This document shows, one piece after another, positions 1 to 6,874 of a stretch of 7,376 bases of DNA. Position 1 is the stretch's first letter. Every line of letters begins with the position of its first letter. The notes under the pieces are model-generated. The model was not told the origin of the DNA and ran no database searches. It worked only from the letters and a program-made list of their open reading frames with translations. Source of the stretch: Candidatus Altarchaeota archaeon (lineage in GTDB: Archaea; Altiarchaeota; Altiarchaeia; IMC4; QMZM01); contig JAHIKS010000086.1 of NCBI GenBank assembly GCA_018897475.1, positions 1 to 7,376 of the forward strand, read 5' to 3'. The position numbers and the translations under genes are program-made.

Positions 1-8
1 ATAAAACG

Positions 9-962
9 TCACCACCTCAGGTACCCCATGAGCGTGGAGAACACCATAATCTCCAGGTAAAATAGCCATACAGGATAGCTACTGAGGATTGCAATGCCGT
101 CCCCAAGGAGCAGGAGCACAATGCCTGCGAATAGAGTGCTGAACAGCATGAAAGCGCCAAAGACTATGCTCTCCTTCCTGCGGAATTTTGGCTCGATGGA
201 GAGGAGATAGCGCCATGCAAGGAGCACGATAACCGGGGGGTTGAACATGAGAATCACCTCGAGGGATTCAACCAGCTCGTTCCTCTGGAATATTACGGGG
301 AGGAGGCAGACGCCGAGTATAATCCAGTAGCTGAGGAGAACCTCCAGAAATTCATTCAGGTAGGATGGCATGAATCCGCTGGTGGATTCCTTCACTCCGA
401 ACAGTTCCTCCAGGACCTCTATCCTCCAGGGCTGTGTCTCCCCGGAATGGAAATAGAAAATCCTGTTCTCGAGATGGAGCCCCCGCCTTACCATGCGCTC
501 CTTCATGTCCTTCAGGAACGTCTCCGGGTTCTTTATCGCAAACCTTGTCTTTTGGCTGTCGTATCTCAGATCTATGAATTTCCCGAGGCCTATGTTCCTG
601 CCGACCGCATAGTGCGATTCGACCAGCTTGATTCTCTTGAGGTCTATGGCCTCGCCGTTTATCACGACGACGTCCGGTCTGAGGCTTACGCGGGTTTTGG
701 AAATTTCCTTTATCTCAATGACTGATAAAGTGATAAAGAAGATTGCTATCATCGACCACGGCAGAACGTGGAGCAGCCCCAGGGTTATGTGGCTCCGTCC
801 CAGGAGGCCCTGTAGGCCCTCCTGCACGGGAACCGTAATGCCTCCCGCACCAAGGAACGTTAGAAGGAGCACCAGTGACAGTATCAAAAGGTTCAGCAGA
901 TACGCTATCTTTATGTCCCTGCTTTCGTAGCTAATCTCCGGGAGGTCCAATATCATATCCAT
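9..962 (-). CDS. Six-helix membrane protein with probable PH-like domain
   Basis: I do not recognise a named family for the whole protein. From the ATG at 962 it has 317 residues. Hydrophobic segments lie at about 19-41, 60-83, 208-225, 235-255, 266-286 and 290-312, so it should be an integral membrane protein. The soluble stretch between helices 2 and 3 contains a beta-rich block (about 93-158: VSLRPDVVVINGEAIDLKRI, then a Gly-rich turn GRNIGLGKFIDL, then an amphipathic helix after KNPE). This resembles the bacterial PH-like (bPH2/DUF304) domains found in membrane proteins; that is inference from pattern. A longer reading from a GTG at 1028 would overlap pyrB by 21 nt. I prefer ATG 962 because AAGGA lies upstream and a TATA-like AAATATAAG on the minus strand (993-1001) is correctly spaced for it. 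The stop is TGA at 9-11. The gene is divergent from pyrB and its function is unknown. Confidence 0.75.
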   Translation of the reverse strand: MDMILDLPEISYESRDIKIAYLLNLLILSLVLLLTFLGAGGITVPVQEGLQGLLGRSHITLGLLHVLPWSMIAIFFITLSVIEIKEISKTRVSLRPDVVVINGEAIDLKRIKLVESHYAVGRNIGLGKFIDLRYDSQKTRFAIKNPETFLKDMKERMVRRGLHLENRIFYFHSGETQPWRIEVLEELFGVKESTSGFMPSYLNEFLEVLLSYWIILGVCLLPVIFQRNELVESLEVILMFNPPVIVLLAWRYLLSIEPKFRRKESIVFGAFMLFSTLFAGIVLLLLGDGIAILSSYPVWLFYLEIMVFSTLMGYLRW

Positions 963-1007
963 CTCTGTTTTCCTTATTATTAATTCCTCGTTCTTATATT
1001 TATTCAA
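963..1007. promoter_or_regulatory. Divergent promoter region, membrane protein / pyrB
   Basis: This 45-nt AT-rich gap must serve both directions. On the minus strand AAATATAAG (993-1001) fits an archaeal TATA box, giving a start about 25 nt downstream and a leader of roughly 10 nt carrying AAGGA before ATG 962. On the plus strand TTATTATTAA (974-983) lies about 25-34 nt upstream of the pyrB ATG. That spacing suits a leaderless transcript, and no Shine-Dalgarno sequence precedes pyrB. Calls rest on spacing only. Confidence 0.45.
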
Positions 1008-1931
1008 ATGGGATGGACTAAAAAGCACATCATCTCAATCAAAGACTTCTCCCGCGAGGAGATTGACTTTGTTCTGAGAAAGTCCTCTGAGATGGAGAAG
1101 AAACTGAATTCAGGTAGGGCCTCTTCTTTGATGCGCGGCAGGATTCTCGCAACCCTCTTCTTCGAGCCATCCACCAGAACCAGGATGTCCTTCGAGACCG
1201 CGATGAAGCGACTCGGGGGAAAGACCGTCGGCTTCCCTTTCTCCGAGATAAGCTCGGAGGCAAAGGGTGAGACGATTGCTGATACAGTGAGGGTGGTGGA
1301 GGGCTACGCCGATGTGATAGTGATAAGGCACCCCGTTGAGGGCTCCGCAAGACTGGCCTCTGAATACGTGGATATTCCCCTCATCAATGGCGGGGACGGA
1401 GCGAACCAGCACCCGACCCAGACCCTTCTGGACCTGTATACGATAAAGAAGAAGTTCGGGAAGATTGACGGACTTGACATTGCAATTGTCGGCGACCTGA
1501 AGTATGGAAGGACCGTTCACTCCCTGACAAATGCCCTTGCAAACTACGATGTCAAGCTGAGATTCATCTCGCCCCAGGAGCTGAAGATGCCGAGGCACAT
1601 GGTAAAGGACCTGGAGGGGAACAAGATTCCGGTCAAGGAGACGAGAAAGCTTAACCTTGATGACGCAGATGTAATCTATGCCACGAGAATCCAGAAAGAG
1701 AGGTTTCCGGACCCGCAGGAATATGAGAGGGTCAAGGGCGCCTACGTTATAGACCTGAAGACTATAGAGGGCCTGAAGAAGTCGGCCATACTCATGCACC
1801 CCCTCCCGAGGGTGGGGGAGATTTCCCCCAAGGTTGACGGCACGAAATTCGCCCACTACTTCGAGCAGTCGAAAAACGGGATTCCGGTCAGGATGGCTTT
1901 GCTCTGCCTGGTGTGCGGGGTGAAGTTCTAA
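1008..1931 (+). CDS. pyrB: Aspartate carbamoyltransferase catalytic subunit
   Basis: This cytosolic enzyme transfers the carbamoyl group of carbamoyl phosphate to L-aspartate to form N-carbamoyl-aspartate, the committed step of UMP synthesis. The 307-residue length is normal. The carbamoyl-phosphate loop FFEPSTRTR is at 51-59. KGET at 86-89 supplies the lysine that reaches into the neighbouring subunit's site. R107, H135 and Q138 (in HPTQTLLDL) match the known active-site residues, as do R168 in YGRTVHSL, R227/Q229 in ATRIQ, and the HPLPR loop at 264-268. All key residues are present, so it should be active. The start is ATG 1008 with no ribosome-binding site, consistent with a leaderless message. 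pyrI follows after 1 nt, so the two subunits are co-transcribed and should assemble as the c/r holoenzyme. Confidence 0.97.
   Translation: MGWTKKHIISIKDFSREEIDFVLRKSSEMEKKLNSGRASSLMRGRILATLFFEPSTRTRMSFETAMKRLGGKTVGFPFSEISSEAKGETIADTVRVVEGYADVIVIRHPVEGSARLASEYVDIPLINGGDGANQHPTQTLLDLYTIKKKFGKIDGLDIAIVGDLKYGRTVHSLTNALANYDVKLRFISPQELKMPRHMVKDLEGNKIPVKETRKLNLDDADVIYATRIQKERFPDPQEYERVKGAYVIDLKTIEGLKKSAILMHPLPRVGEISPKVDGTKFAHYFEQSKNGIPVRMALLCLVCGVKF
1917..1923 (+). promoter_or_regulatory. Shine-Dalgarno site for pyrI
   Basis: GGGGTGA lies inside the 3' end of pyrB, nine bases before the pyrI ATG at 1933. It matches the archaeal anti-Shine-Dalgarno complement GGAGGTGA well. This supports the chosen start and suggests that pyrI is translated by internal initiation on the pyrB message, in contrast to pyrB itself, which has no such site. 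Confidence 0.6.
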
Positions 1932-1932
1932 G

Positions 1933-2382
1933 ATGGACAAGAAGGAGAAGACGCTGAAGATAAAGCTGATAAAGAGGGGGATATCCATAGACCACATAAA
2001 GCACGGCAAGGCCCCGGAGGTCCTGAAGATTCTGGGTATAAGCAACGGCTTCCCGGATTCCGTCACCCTTGCCATGAACATCCCCAGCAAGGCGAGAGGC
2101 AGCAAAGACATAGTAAAAGTAGAAAACAGGGACCTCGACCCCAAGGAGATGAACCAGATTGCAATCATAGCTCCCCATGCGACAATAAACTGGATAGAGG
2201 ACTACAAGGTCGTGAAGAAGATGTCCGTTTCATTGCCCGAGGATATTATAGGCATAGTCAGATGCCCGAACCCCATCTGCATCACGAACAAGGAGAGGGA
2301 GCCGGTAAAGTCGGTCTTTCACGTGAGGCAGAATGAGCCGCTGGTTTTGAGATGCAAGTACTGTGAGAGGGACGTTTCATAG
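1933..2382 (+). CDS. pyrI: Aspartate carbamoyltransferase regulatory subunit
   Basis: This is the non-catalytic chain that binds nucleotide effectors (CTP/UTP inhibition, ATP activation in the characterised enzymes) and docks on PyrB trimers through a zinc domain. The 149-residue length is typical. The N-terminal allosteric domain includes GISIDHI (16-22), with D20 at the position of the known nucleotide-contacting aspartate, then DIVKVEN (59-65) and ATINWIEDY (83-91), equivalent to the E. coli segment with N84 and K94. The C-terminal zinc domain has the four cysteines C111 and C116 (CPNPIC followed by ITN) and C141 and C144 (CKYC). The start follows the pyrB stop by 1 nt. Its TAG stop is only 5 nt from the stop of the convergent argH. 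Confidence 0.97.
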   Translation: MDKKEKTLKIKLIKRGISIDHIKHGKAPEVLKILGISNGFPDSVTLAMNIPSKARGSKDIVKVENRDLDPKEMNQIAIIAPHATINWIEDYKVVKKMSVSLPEDIIGIVRCPNPICITNKEREPVKSVFHVRQNEPLVLRCKYCERDVS

Positions 2383-2387
2383 GAGAG

Positions 2388-3851
2388 CTAAACGATCTCC
2401 CTGACGAGCTTCTCTGTCTCCTTTCCCGCATCCTCTATGCCTTTCCTCTTCCCCTTCAGGGATTTCTCCTTCACGAGCAATTCTTTCTTCAGGGATTTCG
2501 CGACCCTTCCGACCTCGGCCGGTGATGTGCCGCCGATGCTTCTCGAGGCGCTGACCGCCTTGGACGGGTCCAGAAGATTCCTGAGGTCTTTTTCAGACAG
2601 CTCTATCCCTTCCTTCTTCAGAAGTTTCCTTACATCAGAAATGTCTTTGAAGTTCTTGCCTTCCTTTATGAGGGACTTCACCAGTTTCCCGGTAACGGAG
2701 TGGGCCTTCCTGAATGGCATCCCCTCCTTCATAACAAGGGAGTTGGCAAGTTCAGTAGCGCAGGAGAAGCCATCCTCAACAAGGGCGAACATCCTCTTGT
2801 CGTTCCACTTCACTCCAGCCAGAATTCCGTTCATAATCTCTACCGAGGAGTTAACCACTCTGAAGGAGTCCCATAGCAGGGCCCTGTCTTCCTGCAGGTC
2901 CCTGTTATAGCCGGAGGTGATTCCCTTCACTGCGGTCAGGGCCTGGACCAGGTTCCCGTATGTTCTTCCCGCCGAGCCCCTTATCAGCTCGGCAAGGTCC
3001 GGGTTCTTCTTCTGCGGCATTATGGAGCTCCCGGCTGAGAATTCGTCCGGCATTTCAATGAGGGAGAATTCCTCGGTGCTCCAGAGCACCAGCTCCTCCG
3101 AGAGCCTCGAGAGGTTGGATGTAAGGATTGCCAAAGATGATAGGGACTCGAGGATGAAGTCCCTGGAGCTTACTGCGTCGAGAGCATTCTCCTGCAGCGA
3201 GTCGAAGCCCAATAGCCTCGCGGTGAATTTCCGGTCTATGGGAAAGGATGTTCCCGACAGCGCGCATGCGCCCAGGGGGGAGGAATTGACCCGGGAATAG
3301 GAGCCGAGCATCCTTTCTATGTCCCTGAAGAACATCTCGGCGTATGATGAGGCCCAGAACCCGAGAGTGATTGGCTGCGCGTGCTGAAGGTGAGTGTAAC
3401 CGGGCATGACCGTTGACTTCGATTTTTCCGCCAGTTTCAGGAGGGTCCTGTCAAGGGTTATCAAAAGCCCCACGGTCTCGAGAATCTCCCCCCGGAGCTT
3501 CATCCTGACATCGGTAACGACCTGGTCGTTCCTGGAGCGGGCAGTGTGCATCTTTCCTCCCGCCTGCCCTGCCTTTTCTGTCACATAGCTCTCGACGTTC
3601 ATGTGAACGTCCTCCAGCTCCTCCTTCAGCTGGAAGCCGCCTGCCATGGCCTCTGCCTTCAGGTCATCGAGCGCGGAGAGAATCTTGGCTGCGTCTTCCC
3701 TTGGAACAATTCCCTGGCGCTCCAGCATGATGACGTGCGCCTGGTTCAGCCATATATCCTCCATAATCATCTCCCTGTCCACTCTCAGGGAGTTCAGGAA
3801 TTCCATCGCACCCGCGGAAATCTTCCCCTTGAACCTGTCACGCAGAACCAT
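2388..3851 (-). CDS. argH: Argininosuccinate lyase
   Basis: This enzyme splits argininosuccinate into arginine and fumarate, the last step of arginine synthesis; it acts as a cytosolic homotetramer of the fumarase/aspartase superfamily. Family motifs are intact: HTARSRNDQ at 102-110; PGYTHLQHAQP at 150-160, whose histidine H154 corresponds to the proposed catalytic His; and the signature GSSIMPQKKNPD at 274-285 with the mobile-loop serine and lysine. The 487 residues are slightly longer than the usual 450-470; the excess is a Lys/Glu-rich tail from about 455. The start is ATG 3851, giving an N-terminus (LRDRFKGKIS) typical of the family; an AT-rich promoter-like region lies just upstream. No argG is in the window. 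It is convergent with pyrI and divergent from the VIT-like gene. Confidence 0.96.
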   Translation of the reverse strand: MVLRDRFKGKISAGAMEFLNSLRVDREMIMEDIWLNQAHVIMLERQGIVPREDAAKILSALDDLKAEAMAGGFQLKEELEDVHMNVESYVTEKAGQAGGKMHTARSRNDQVVTDVRMKLRGEILETVGLLITLDRTLLKLAEKSKSTVMPGYTHLQHAQPITLGFWASSYAEMFFRDIERMLGSYSRVNSSPLGACALSGTSFPIDRKFTARLLGFDSLQENALDAVSSRDFILESLSSLAILTSNLSRLSEELVLWSTEEFSLIEMPDEFSAGSSIMPQKKNPDLAELIRGSAGRTYGNLVQALTAVKGITSGYNRDLQEDRALLWDSFRVVNSSVEIMNGILAGVKWNDKRMFALVEDGFSCATELANSLVMKEGMPFRKAHSVTGKLVKSLIKEGKNFKDISDVRKLLKKEGIELSEKDLRNLLDPSKAVSASRSIGGTSPAEVGRVAKSLKKELLVKEKSLKGKRKGIEDAGKETEKLVREIV

Positions 3852-3891
3852 CTTATTATTATTTAGTTGCTTTTAATAGATAAGATATAGG
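3852..3891. promoter_or_regulatory. Divergent promoter region, argH / VIT-like gene
   Basis: A 40-nt AT-rich gap separates two divergent start codons. On the minus strand TATTAAAA (3871-3878) and CTATATCTTA (3881-3890) are TATA-like and lie 20-39 nt before the argH ATG. On the plus strand TTATTATTATTTA (3853-3864) lies 28-39 nt before the ATG at 3892. The two promoters must overlap, so polymerase loading in one direction could interfere with the other. No clear Shine-Dalgarno is seen for either gene, which suggests very short or absent leaders. Confidence 0.4.
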
Positions 3892-4377
3892 ATGAAACAT
3901 TCACTGAAGACCGGGCTGTGCTTCGGCATGACCTCAGGAATAATAACGACGCTGGGCCTGATGGTGGGGCTTCATGCAGGCACGCATTCAAGGCTCGTCA
4001 TCCTTGGCGGGATACTGACCATAGCGATAGCCGACGCATTTTCAGATGCATTGGGCATCCATATCTCAGAGGAAGCCGAGGGCATGCATACCGAGAGGGA
4101 GATATGGACCTCGACGCTGTCCACCTTCGTCTCCAAGTTTGTCTTCGCCCTAACCTTTGTAGTCCCGGTCCTGCTATTCGAGCTTTCGATGGCGATTCTT
4201 GTCAGCGTGGCATGGGGCCTATTGGCCCTGTCCCTGCTCAGCATTGAGATTGGGAAGGACCAGAAGGGAAGCACCTGGAAGGTTGTCGGGGAGCACCTTC
4301 TCATAGTGCTTGTGGTTATAGCCATAACCCACTATGTGGGAGAGTGGATAGCAACGACCTGCGGCCAGCTGCTCTAG
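3892..4377 (+). CDS. Small VIT1/CCC1-like membrane protein
   Basis: The 161-residue protein has five hydrophobic segments at about 8-28, 33-58, 77-96, 98-118 and 132-152. The first two match the VIT1/CCC1 (DUF125) transporter layout: a Gly-rich helix 1 (GMTSGIITTLGLMVG, 12-26) and helix 2 with ADAFSDALGIHISEEAE (47-63), comparable to the family's A-(D/G)-A-x-S-x-x-x-G-x-x-x-S segment. Known members move Fe2+ or Mn2+ by proton exchange. Two departures stand out. The cytoplasmic metal-binding domain normally between helices 2 and 3 is reduced to about 15 residues. The helix 1 aspartate of VIT1 (GANDG) is replaced by S15, while an aspartate (D52) appears in helix 2 near the usual Met position. 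Metal transport is therefore only inferred. The start is ATG 3892, with no ribosome-binding site. Confidence 0.7.
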   Translation: MKHSLKTGLCFGMTSGIITTLGLMVGLHAGTHSRLVILGGILTIAIADAFSDALGIHISEEAEGMHTEREIWTSTLSTFVSKFVFALTFVVPVLLFELSMAILVSVAWGLLALSLLSIEIGKDQKGSTWKVVGEHLLIVLVVIAITHYVGEWIATTCGQLL

Positions 4378-4405
4378 GCCCACAGGCTGAATGGATTTAT
4401 TCCAG

Positions 4406-4414
4406 TTCTTTTTA
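4406..4414 (+). terminator. T-rich tract after the VIT-like gene
   Basis: TTCTTTTTA lies 29 nt downstream of the TAG stop at 4375-4377. Archaeal transcription commonly ends in such T-rich runs without a hairpin. It directly abuts the TATA-like box of the next gene, so it could equally be only part of that promoter. Confidence 0.3.
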
Positions 4415-4453
4415 TTTATAAACCTGTAAGACCAATCTTATTATAGTGATAAT
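4415..4453 (+). promoter_or_regulatory. Promoter of the toxin-antitoxin pair
   Basis: TTTATAAA at 4415-4422 is a good archaeal TATA box. Transcription should start near 4444-4446, leaving a leader of under 10 nt. GTGAT (4446-4450), three bases before ATG 4454, is part of the archaeal Shine-Dalgarno complement but is closer to the start than usual. AbrB-type antitoxins often repress their own promoter, so an operator here is plausible; I see only the loosely repeated TTAT/TAAT steps at 4438-4453. Confidence 0.5.
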
Positions 4454-4723
4454 ATGGTTAATGTCGACATGACTAAGCTGAGTTCCAAGGGGCAGATTGT
4501 CCTGCCGCAGGACATGCGGAAAGGCCTTACTGTAGGAGAAAAATTTGTTATCATAAAGAGCGACGACCAGTTCATTCTCAAGCCGGCAAGTGAATTCGGA
4601 AAGAACCTGATTGAAGACATAGAGTTTGCGAAGAAGACCGTAGATGCTCTTGAGAGATATGAAAAGGGCAAGTTCAAGGAGATGGACAAGGAGGCCTTCA
4701 TAGCTGAGCTAGAGAAATGGTGA
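4454..4723 (+). CDS. SpoVT/AbrB-domain antitoxin
   Basis: This 89-residue protein has an N-terminal swapped-hairpin DNA-binding domain at about 6-45: the SSKGQIVLPQDMRKGL core (10-25), then VGEKFVIIKSDDQFILKP, the usual AbrB/MazE-like strand pattern. Residues 50-89 are charged and helical (FGKNLIEDIEFAKKTVDALE and onward), the part expected to wrap and neutralise the toxin. It should dimerise, bind its own promoter and inhibit the RelE-like product encoded next. The stop codon overlaps the start of that gene by 7 nt (4717-4723), so translation of the pair is coupled. M1 at 4454 fits the TATA spacing; M6 at 4469 is an alternative start just before the domain. Confidence 0.88.
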   Translation: MVNVDMTKLSSKGQIVLPQDMRKGLTVGEKFVIIKSDDQFILKPASEFGKNLIEDIEFAKKTVDALERYEKGKFKEMDKEAFIAELEKW

Positions 4724-4965
4724 CCGTTGCGTTCGAGCCGCGCTTTAAGCGAACCGTTAGCAAGATAAAAGACCGTGCACTGAAGGAAAAAATCAAAAAG
4801 CAGATTAAGAGGATAATAGCATCGCCGGAAACCGGAAAACCGATGCGATACACAAGGAAAAGAACCAGGGAGGTGCGGATACCACCGTTCAGGTTGTCCT
4901 ATATGTACCTCAAGAACAAAAACAGGATTGTATTTCTTGAACTATATCACAAAAACGAACAATAG
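4717..4965 (+). CDS. RelE/ParE-superfamily toxin
   Basis: The 82-residue basic protein fits the compact RelE/ParE fold: two N-terminal helices (FEPRFKRTVSKIKDRALKEK, residues 6-25, and KKQIKRIIASPETGKPM), then a beta sheet with RYTRKRTREVRIPPFRLSY (44-62), IVFLELYHKNEQ at the end. The Arg-rich sheet and the terminal aromatic-His-Lys (YHKNEQ) are where RelE-type ribosome-dependent mRNA endonucleases carry active residues. ParE-like gyrase inhibition cannot be excluded from sequence. ATG 4717 lies inside the antitoxin gene in another frame; no separate Shine-Dalgarno is clear, so it probably depends on coupled translation. The gene is somewhat more A-rich in its middle than the flanking housekeeping genes, which fits acquisition by transfer. 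It ends at TAG 4965, followed by a short T-rich run. Confidence 0.85.
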   Translation: MVTVAFEPRFKRTVSKIKDRALKEKIKKQIKRIIASPETGKPMRYTRKRTREVRIPPFRLSYMYLKNKNRIVFLELYHKNEQ

Positions 4966-4990
4966 TTTCACTTTTCTGATGGACTGACTC

Positions 4991-5023
4991 CCGGTTTATC
5001 ACCGCTCCGTCGAAAATCAATTC
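4991..5023 (+). promoter_or_regulatory. TATA-like element for the helicase gene
   Basis: CCGGTTTATCACC (4991-5003) places TTTATC about 24-29 nt before the ATG at 5024. With no Shine-Dalgarno in the interval, this would produce a leaderless message. The match to a TATA box is weak, and read-through from the toxin gene, which ends 58 nt before the helicase start codon, is an alternative. Confidence 0.35.
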
Positions 5024-6871
5024 ATGTCGCTGTTTCCGTTCAAAGATGTGAGAGATGGGCAGAGGGAGTTCATGCAGGACGTCGAGTCCTCTCTCAGGGA
5101 GGGGAAACATCTCATGGCCCACGCCCCCACCGGGCTGGGGAAGACTGCAGCAGTAATATCGCCAGCATTGGAATTCTCATTGAAAAATAATAAAACTGTC
5201 TTTTTTCTGACTCCGAAGCATACGCAGCATACTATCGTCATCGATACCCTGAAAAGGATTCATAAAAAATTCAAGACCAGCTTCGTTGCCGTTGACATAA
5301 TCGGGAAGCAGTGGACCTGCCCGCACAAGGTCAGGGACCTGGACAGCAGGGAGTTCAACGAGTTCTGCAGGGCCATCAAGAGGGAGGAGAGGTGCAAGTA
5401 CTACAACAGCGTGAGGAGGGGGAAGCTGTCGGAGAAGGCGAAACAGATGATTGCGAAGGTAAAGATGGAGCCCATGCACGCGGAGAAGGTGGCGGAGCTC
5501 TGCTCGGATAAAGGATTGTGCCCCTACGAAATCGCAACCGAAATAGGCAAGGATGCCAACGTCATTGTCTGCGACTACTTCCACATATTCTCTCCCCAGG
5601 TCAGGAAGGCGTTCCTCTCGAAGCTGAACAAGGAGCTGGATAACATGATACTGGTGATTGATGAGGCACACAACCTTCCCAGCAGGGTGAGAAAGCTACT
5701 CAGCAACAACCTGACGGAGTTCAGCCTGAACAGGGCCGTCGGGGAGGCGAATTTCCTCGGCTTCAAGACCCTGGCCGATGATTTCCGGGACATTGCGGGA
5801 ATCCTCAGGGAGCTTGGCAAAGGCATGGCGAAATTCGACGAGAGGAAGGTAAAAAAGGATGAGTTCGCCGATGCCCTGATTGGAAAGGTTGGGATGAAGT
5901 ACAATGAGTTCGTGGAGAGCGTCAACGACCTGGGCGAGGAGGTCCTTAACATTCCAAACAGGCACCGCTCCTATTCAAAGGCCATAGGGGGGTTCCTGGA
6001 TAGCTGGGACAAGGAGGACCGGGGCTATGCGAGAATCCTCAAGAAGGGGAAGGATACCGTCCTGTCAAGGACGTGCCTCGACCCGTCCCTGTCCAGCATG
6101 ACGGTCTTCGACGACTCCTACTCCTCCGTCTTCATGAGCGGGACTCTCATTCCCGTCGGCATGTACATGGACGTGATGGGGCTGAAGCCGGAGAGAACGG
6201 AACTGAGGGAGTACATGTCCCCGTTCCCTGAGGAGAACAGGCTCCTTCTCCTCGTGCCAGGCGTTACGACAAAATTCTCCGAGAGGTCGGACTACATGTA
6301 TCGAAGGTATGCGAGAATCATCTCCGAGATAGCGGCGGAGGTTCCAGGCAACCTGGCGGTGTTCTTCCCCTCCTACCAGGTCATGGACTCCGTTGGAGGG
6401 AATATGAAGGGAATCAAAAAATCGATTCTGGCGGAAAGGCGGGAGATGAAGAAGGACGACAGGATTCAGCTGTGCAATCGGCTTGTGAATCTGAGTGCGA
6501 ACGGCGGGGGAATTCTCCTTGGAGTGCAGGCCGGGTCCCTGTCCGAGGGGGTGGACTATGCCAATAATCTGCTGGATGCGGTCATTGTGGTCGGCCTTCC
6601 GCTGGAGACCCCCACCCTCGAAATAAAGTCGCTGATAGAGTACTATGACTTCAAATTCGAGAGGGGCTGGGACTACGGATACATATACCCGGCCATGAAC
6701 AGGGCACTGCAGGCGGCCGGCAGGTGCATAAGGTCCGAGACGGATAGAGGTGCAATAGTCCTGATGGACGAGAGGTTCAAGTGGCAGAACTACAGGAAGT
6801 GCTTTCCCAAGGATTTTGAGTTCGTTACAACGGAGATTCCAACCAAGTACTTGAGAAGATTCTTCCAGTGA
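5024..6871 (+). CDS. xpd: XPD/DinG-family Fe-S DNA helicase
   Basis: This is a superfamily 2 ATP-dependent 5'-3' DNA helicase of 615 residues. Motifs in order: FPFKDVRDGQREFM (4-17, Q-motif region); Walker A APTGLGKT (34-41); motif Ia TPKHTQ (63-68); four Fe-S cysteines C99, C115, C124 (CKYY) and C166 (CPYE), aligning with human XPD C116, C134, C155 and C190; CDYFHIF (183-189); Walker B DEAH (213-216); an Arch-like insertion at about 220-345; SSVFMSGTL (367-375); GSLSEGVDY (504-512); and motif VI QAAGRCIRS (563-571). C160 is an extra fifth cysteine near the cluster. All catalytic and cluster residues are present. Archaeal XPD is implicated in DNA repair or unwinding; a DinG-like role is possible because archaea lack a full TFIIH. 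ATG 5024 starts just before the conserved N-terminal motif. The last 15 codons recur in degenerate form downstream. Confidence 0.93.
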   Translation: MSLFPFKDVRDGQREFMQDVESSLREGKHLMAHAPTGLGKTAAVISPALEFSLKNNKTVFFLTPKHTQHTIVIDTLKRIHKKFKTSFVAVDIIGKQWTCPHKVRDLDSREFNEFCRAIKREERCKYYNSVRRGKLSEKAKQMIAKVKMEPMHAEKVAELCSDKGLCPYEIATEIGKDANVIVCDYFHIFSPQVRKAFLSKLNKELDNMILVIDEAHNLPSRVRKLLSNNLTEFSLNRAVGEANFLGFKTLADDFRDIAGILRELGKGMAKFDERKVKKDEFADALIGKVGMKYNEFVESVNDLGEEVLNIPNRHRSYSKAIGGFLDSWDKEDRGYARILKKGKDTVLSRTCLDPSLSSMTVFDDSYSSVFMSGTLIPVGMYMDVMGLKPERTELREYMSPFPEENRLLLLVPGVTTKFSERSDYMYRRYARIISEIAAEVPGNLAVFFPSYQVMDSVGGNMKGIKKSILAERREMKKDDRIQLCNRLVNLSANGGGILLGVQAGSLSEGVDYANNLLDAVIVVGLPLETPTLEIKSLIEYYDFKFERGWDYGYIYPAMNRALQAAGRCIRSETDRGAIVLMDERFKWQNYRKCFPKDFEFVTTEIPTKYLRRFFQ

Positions 6872-6874
6872 TAG

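Noticed and set aside
963..1028. GTG start at 1028 for the left membrane protein
   Set aside because: It would overlap pyrB by 21 nt and place the start upstream of the best TATA-like box; ATG 962 fits promoter spacing and the membrane topology better.
1110..2168. Long minus-strand reading frame (352 codons) opposite pyrB and pyrI
   Set aside because: It lies entirely antisense to two genes with complete family motifs; its translation is low in family-like features and rich in residues expected from a reversed GC-biased gene.
3972..4325. Minus-strand 117-codon frame opposite the VIT-like gene
   Set aside because: The plus frame has coherent transmembrane segments and a family match; the antisense frame is Ser/Thr-rich with no recognisable pattern.
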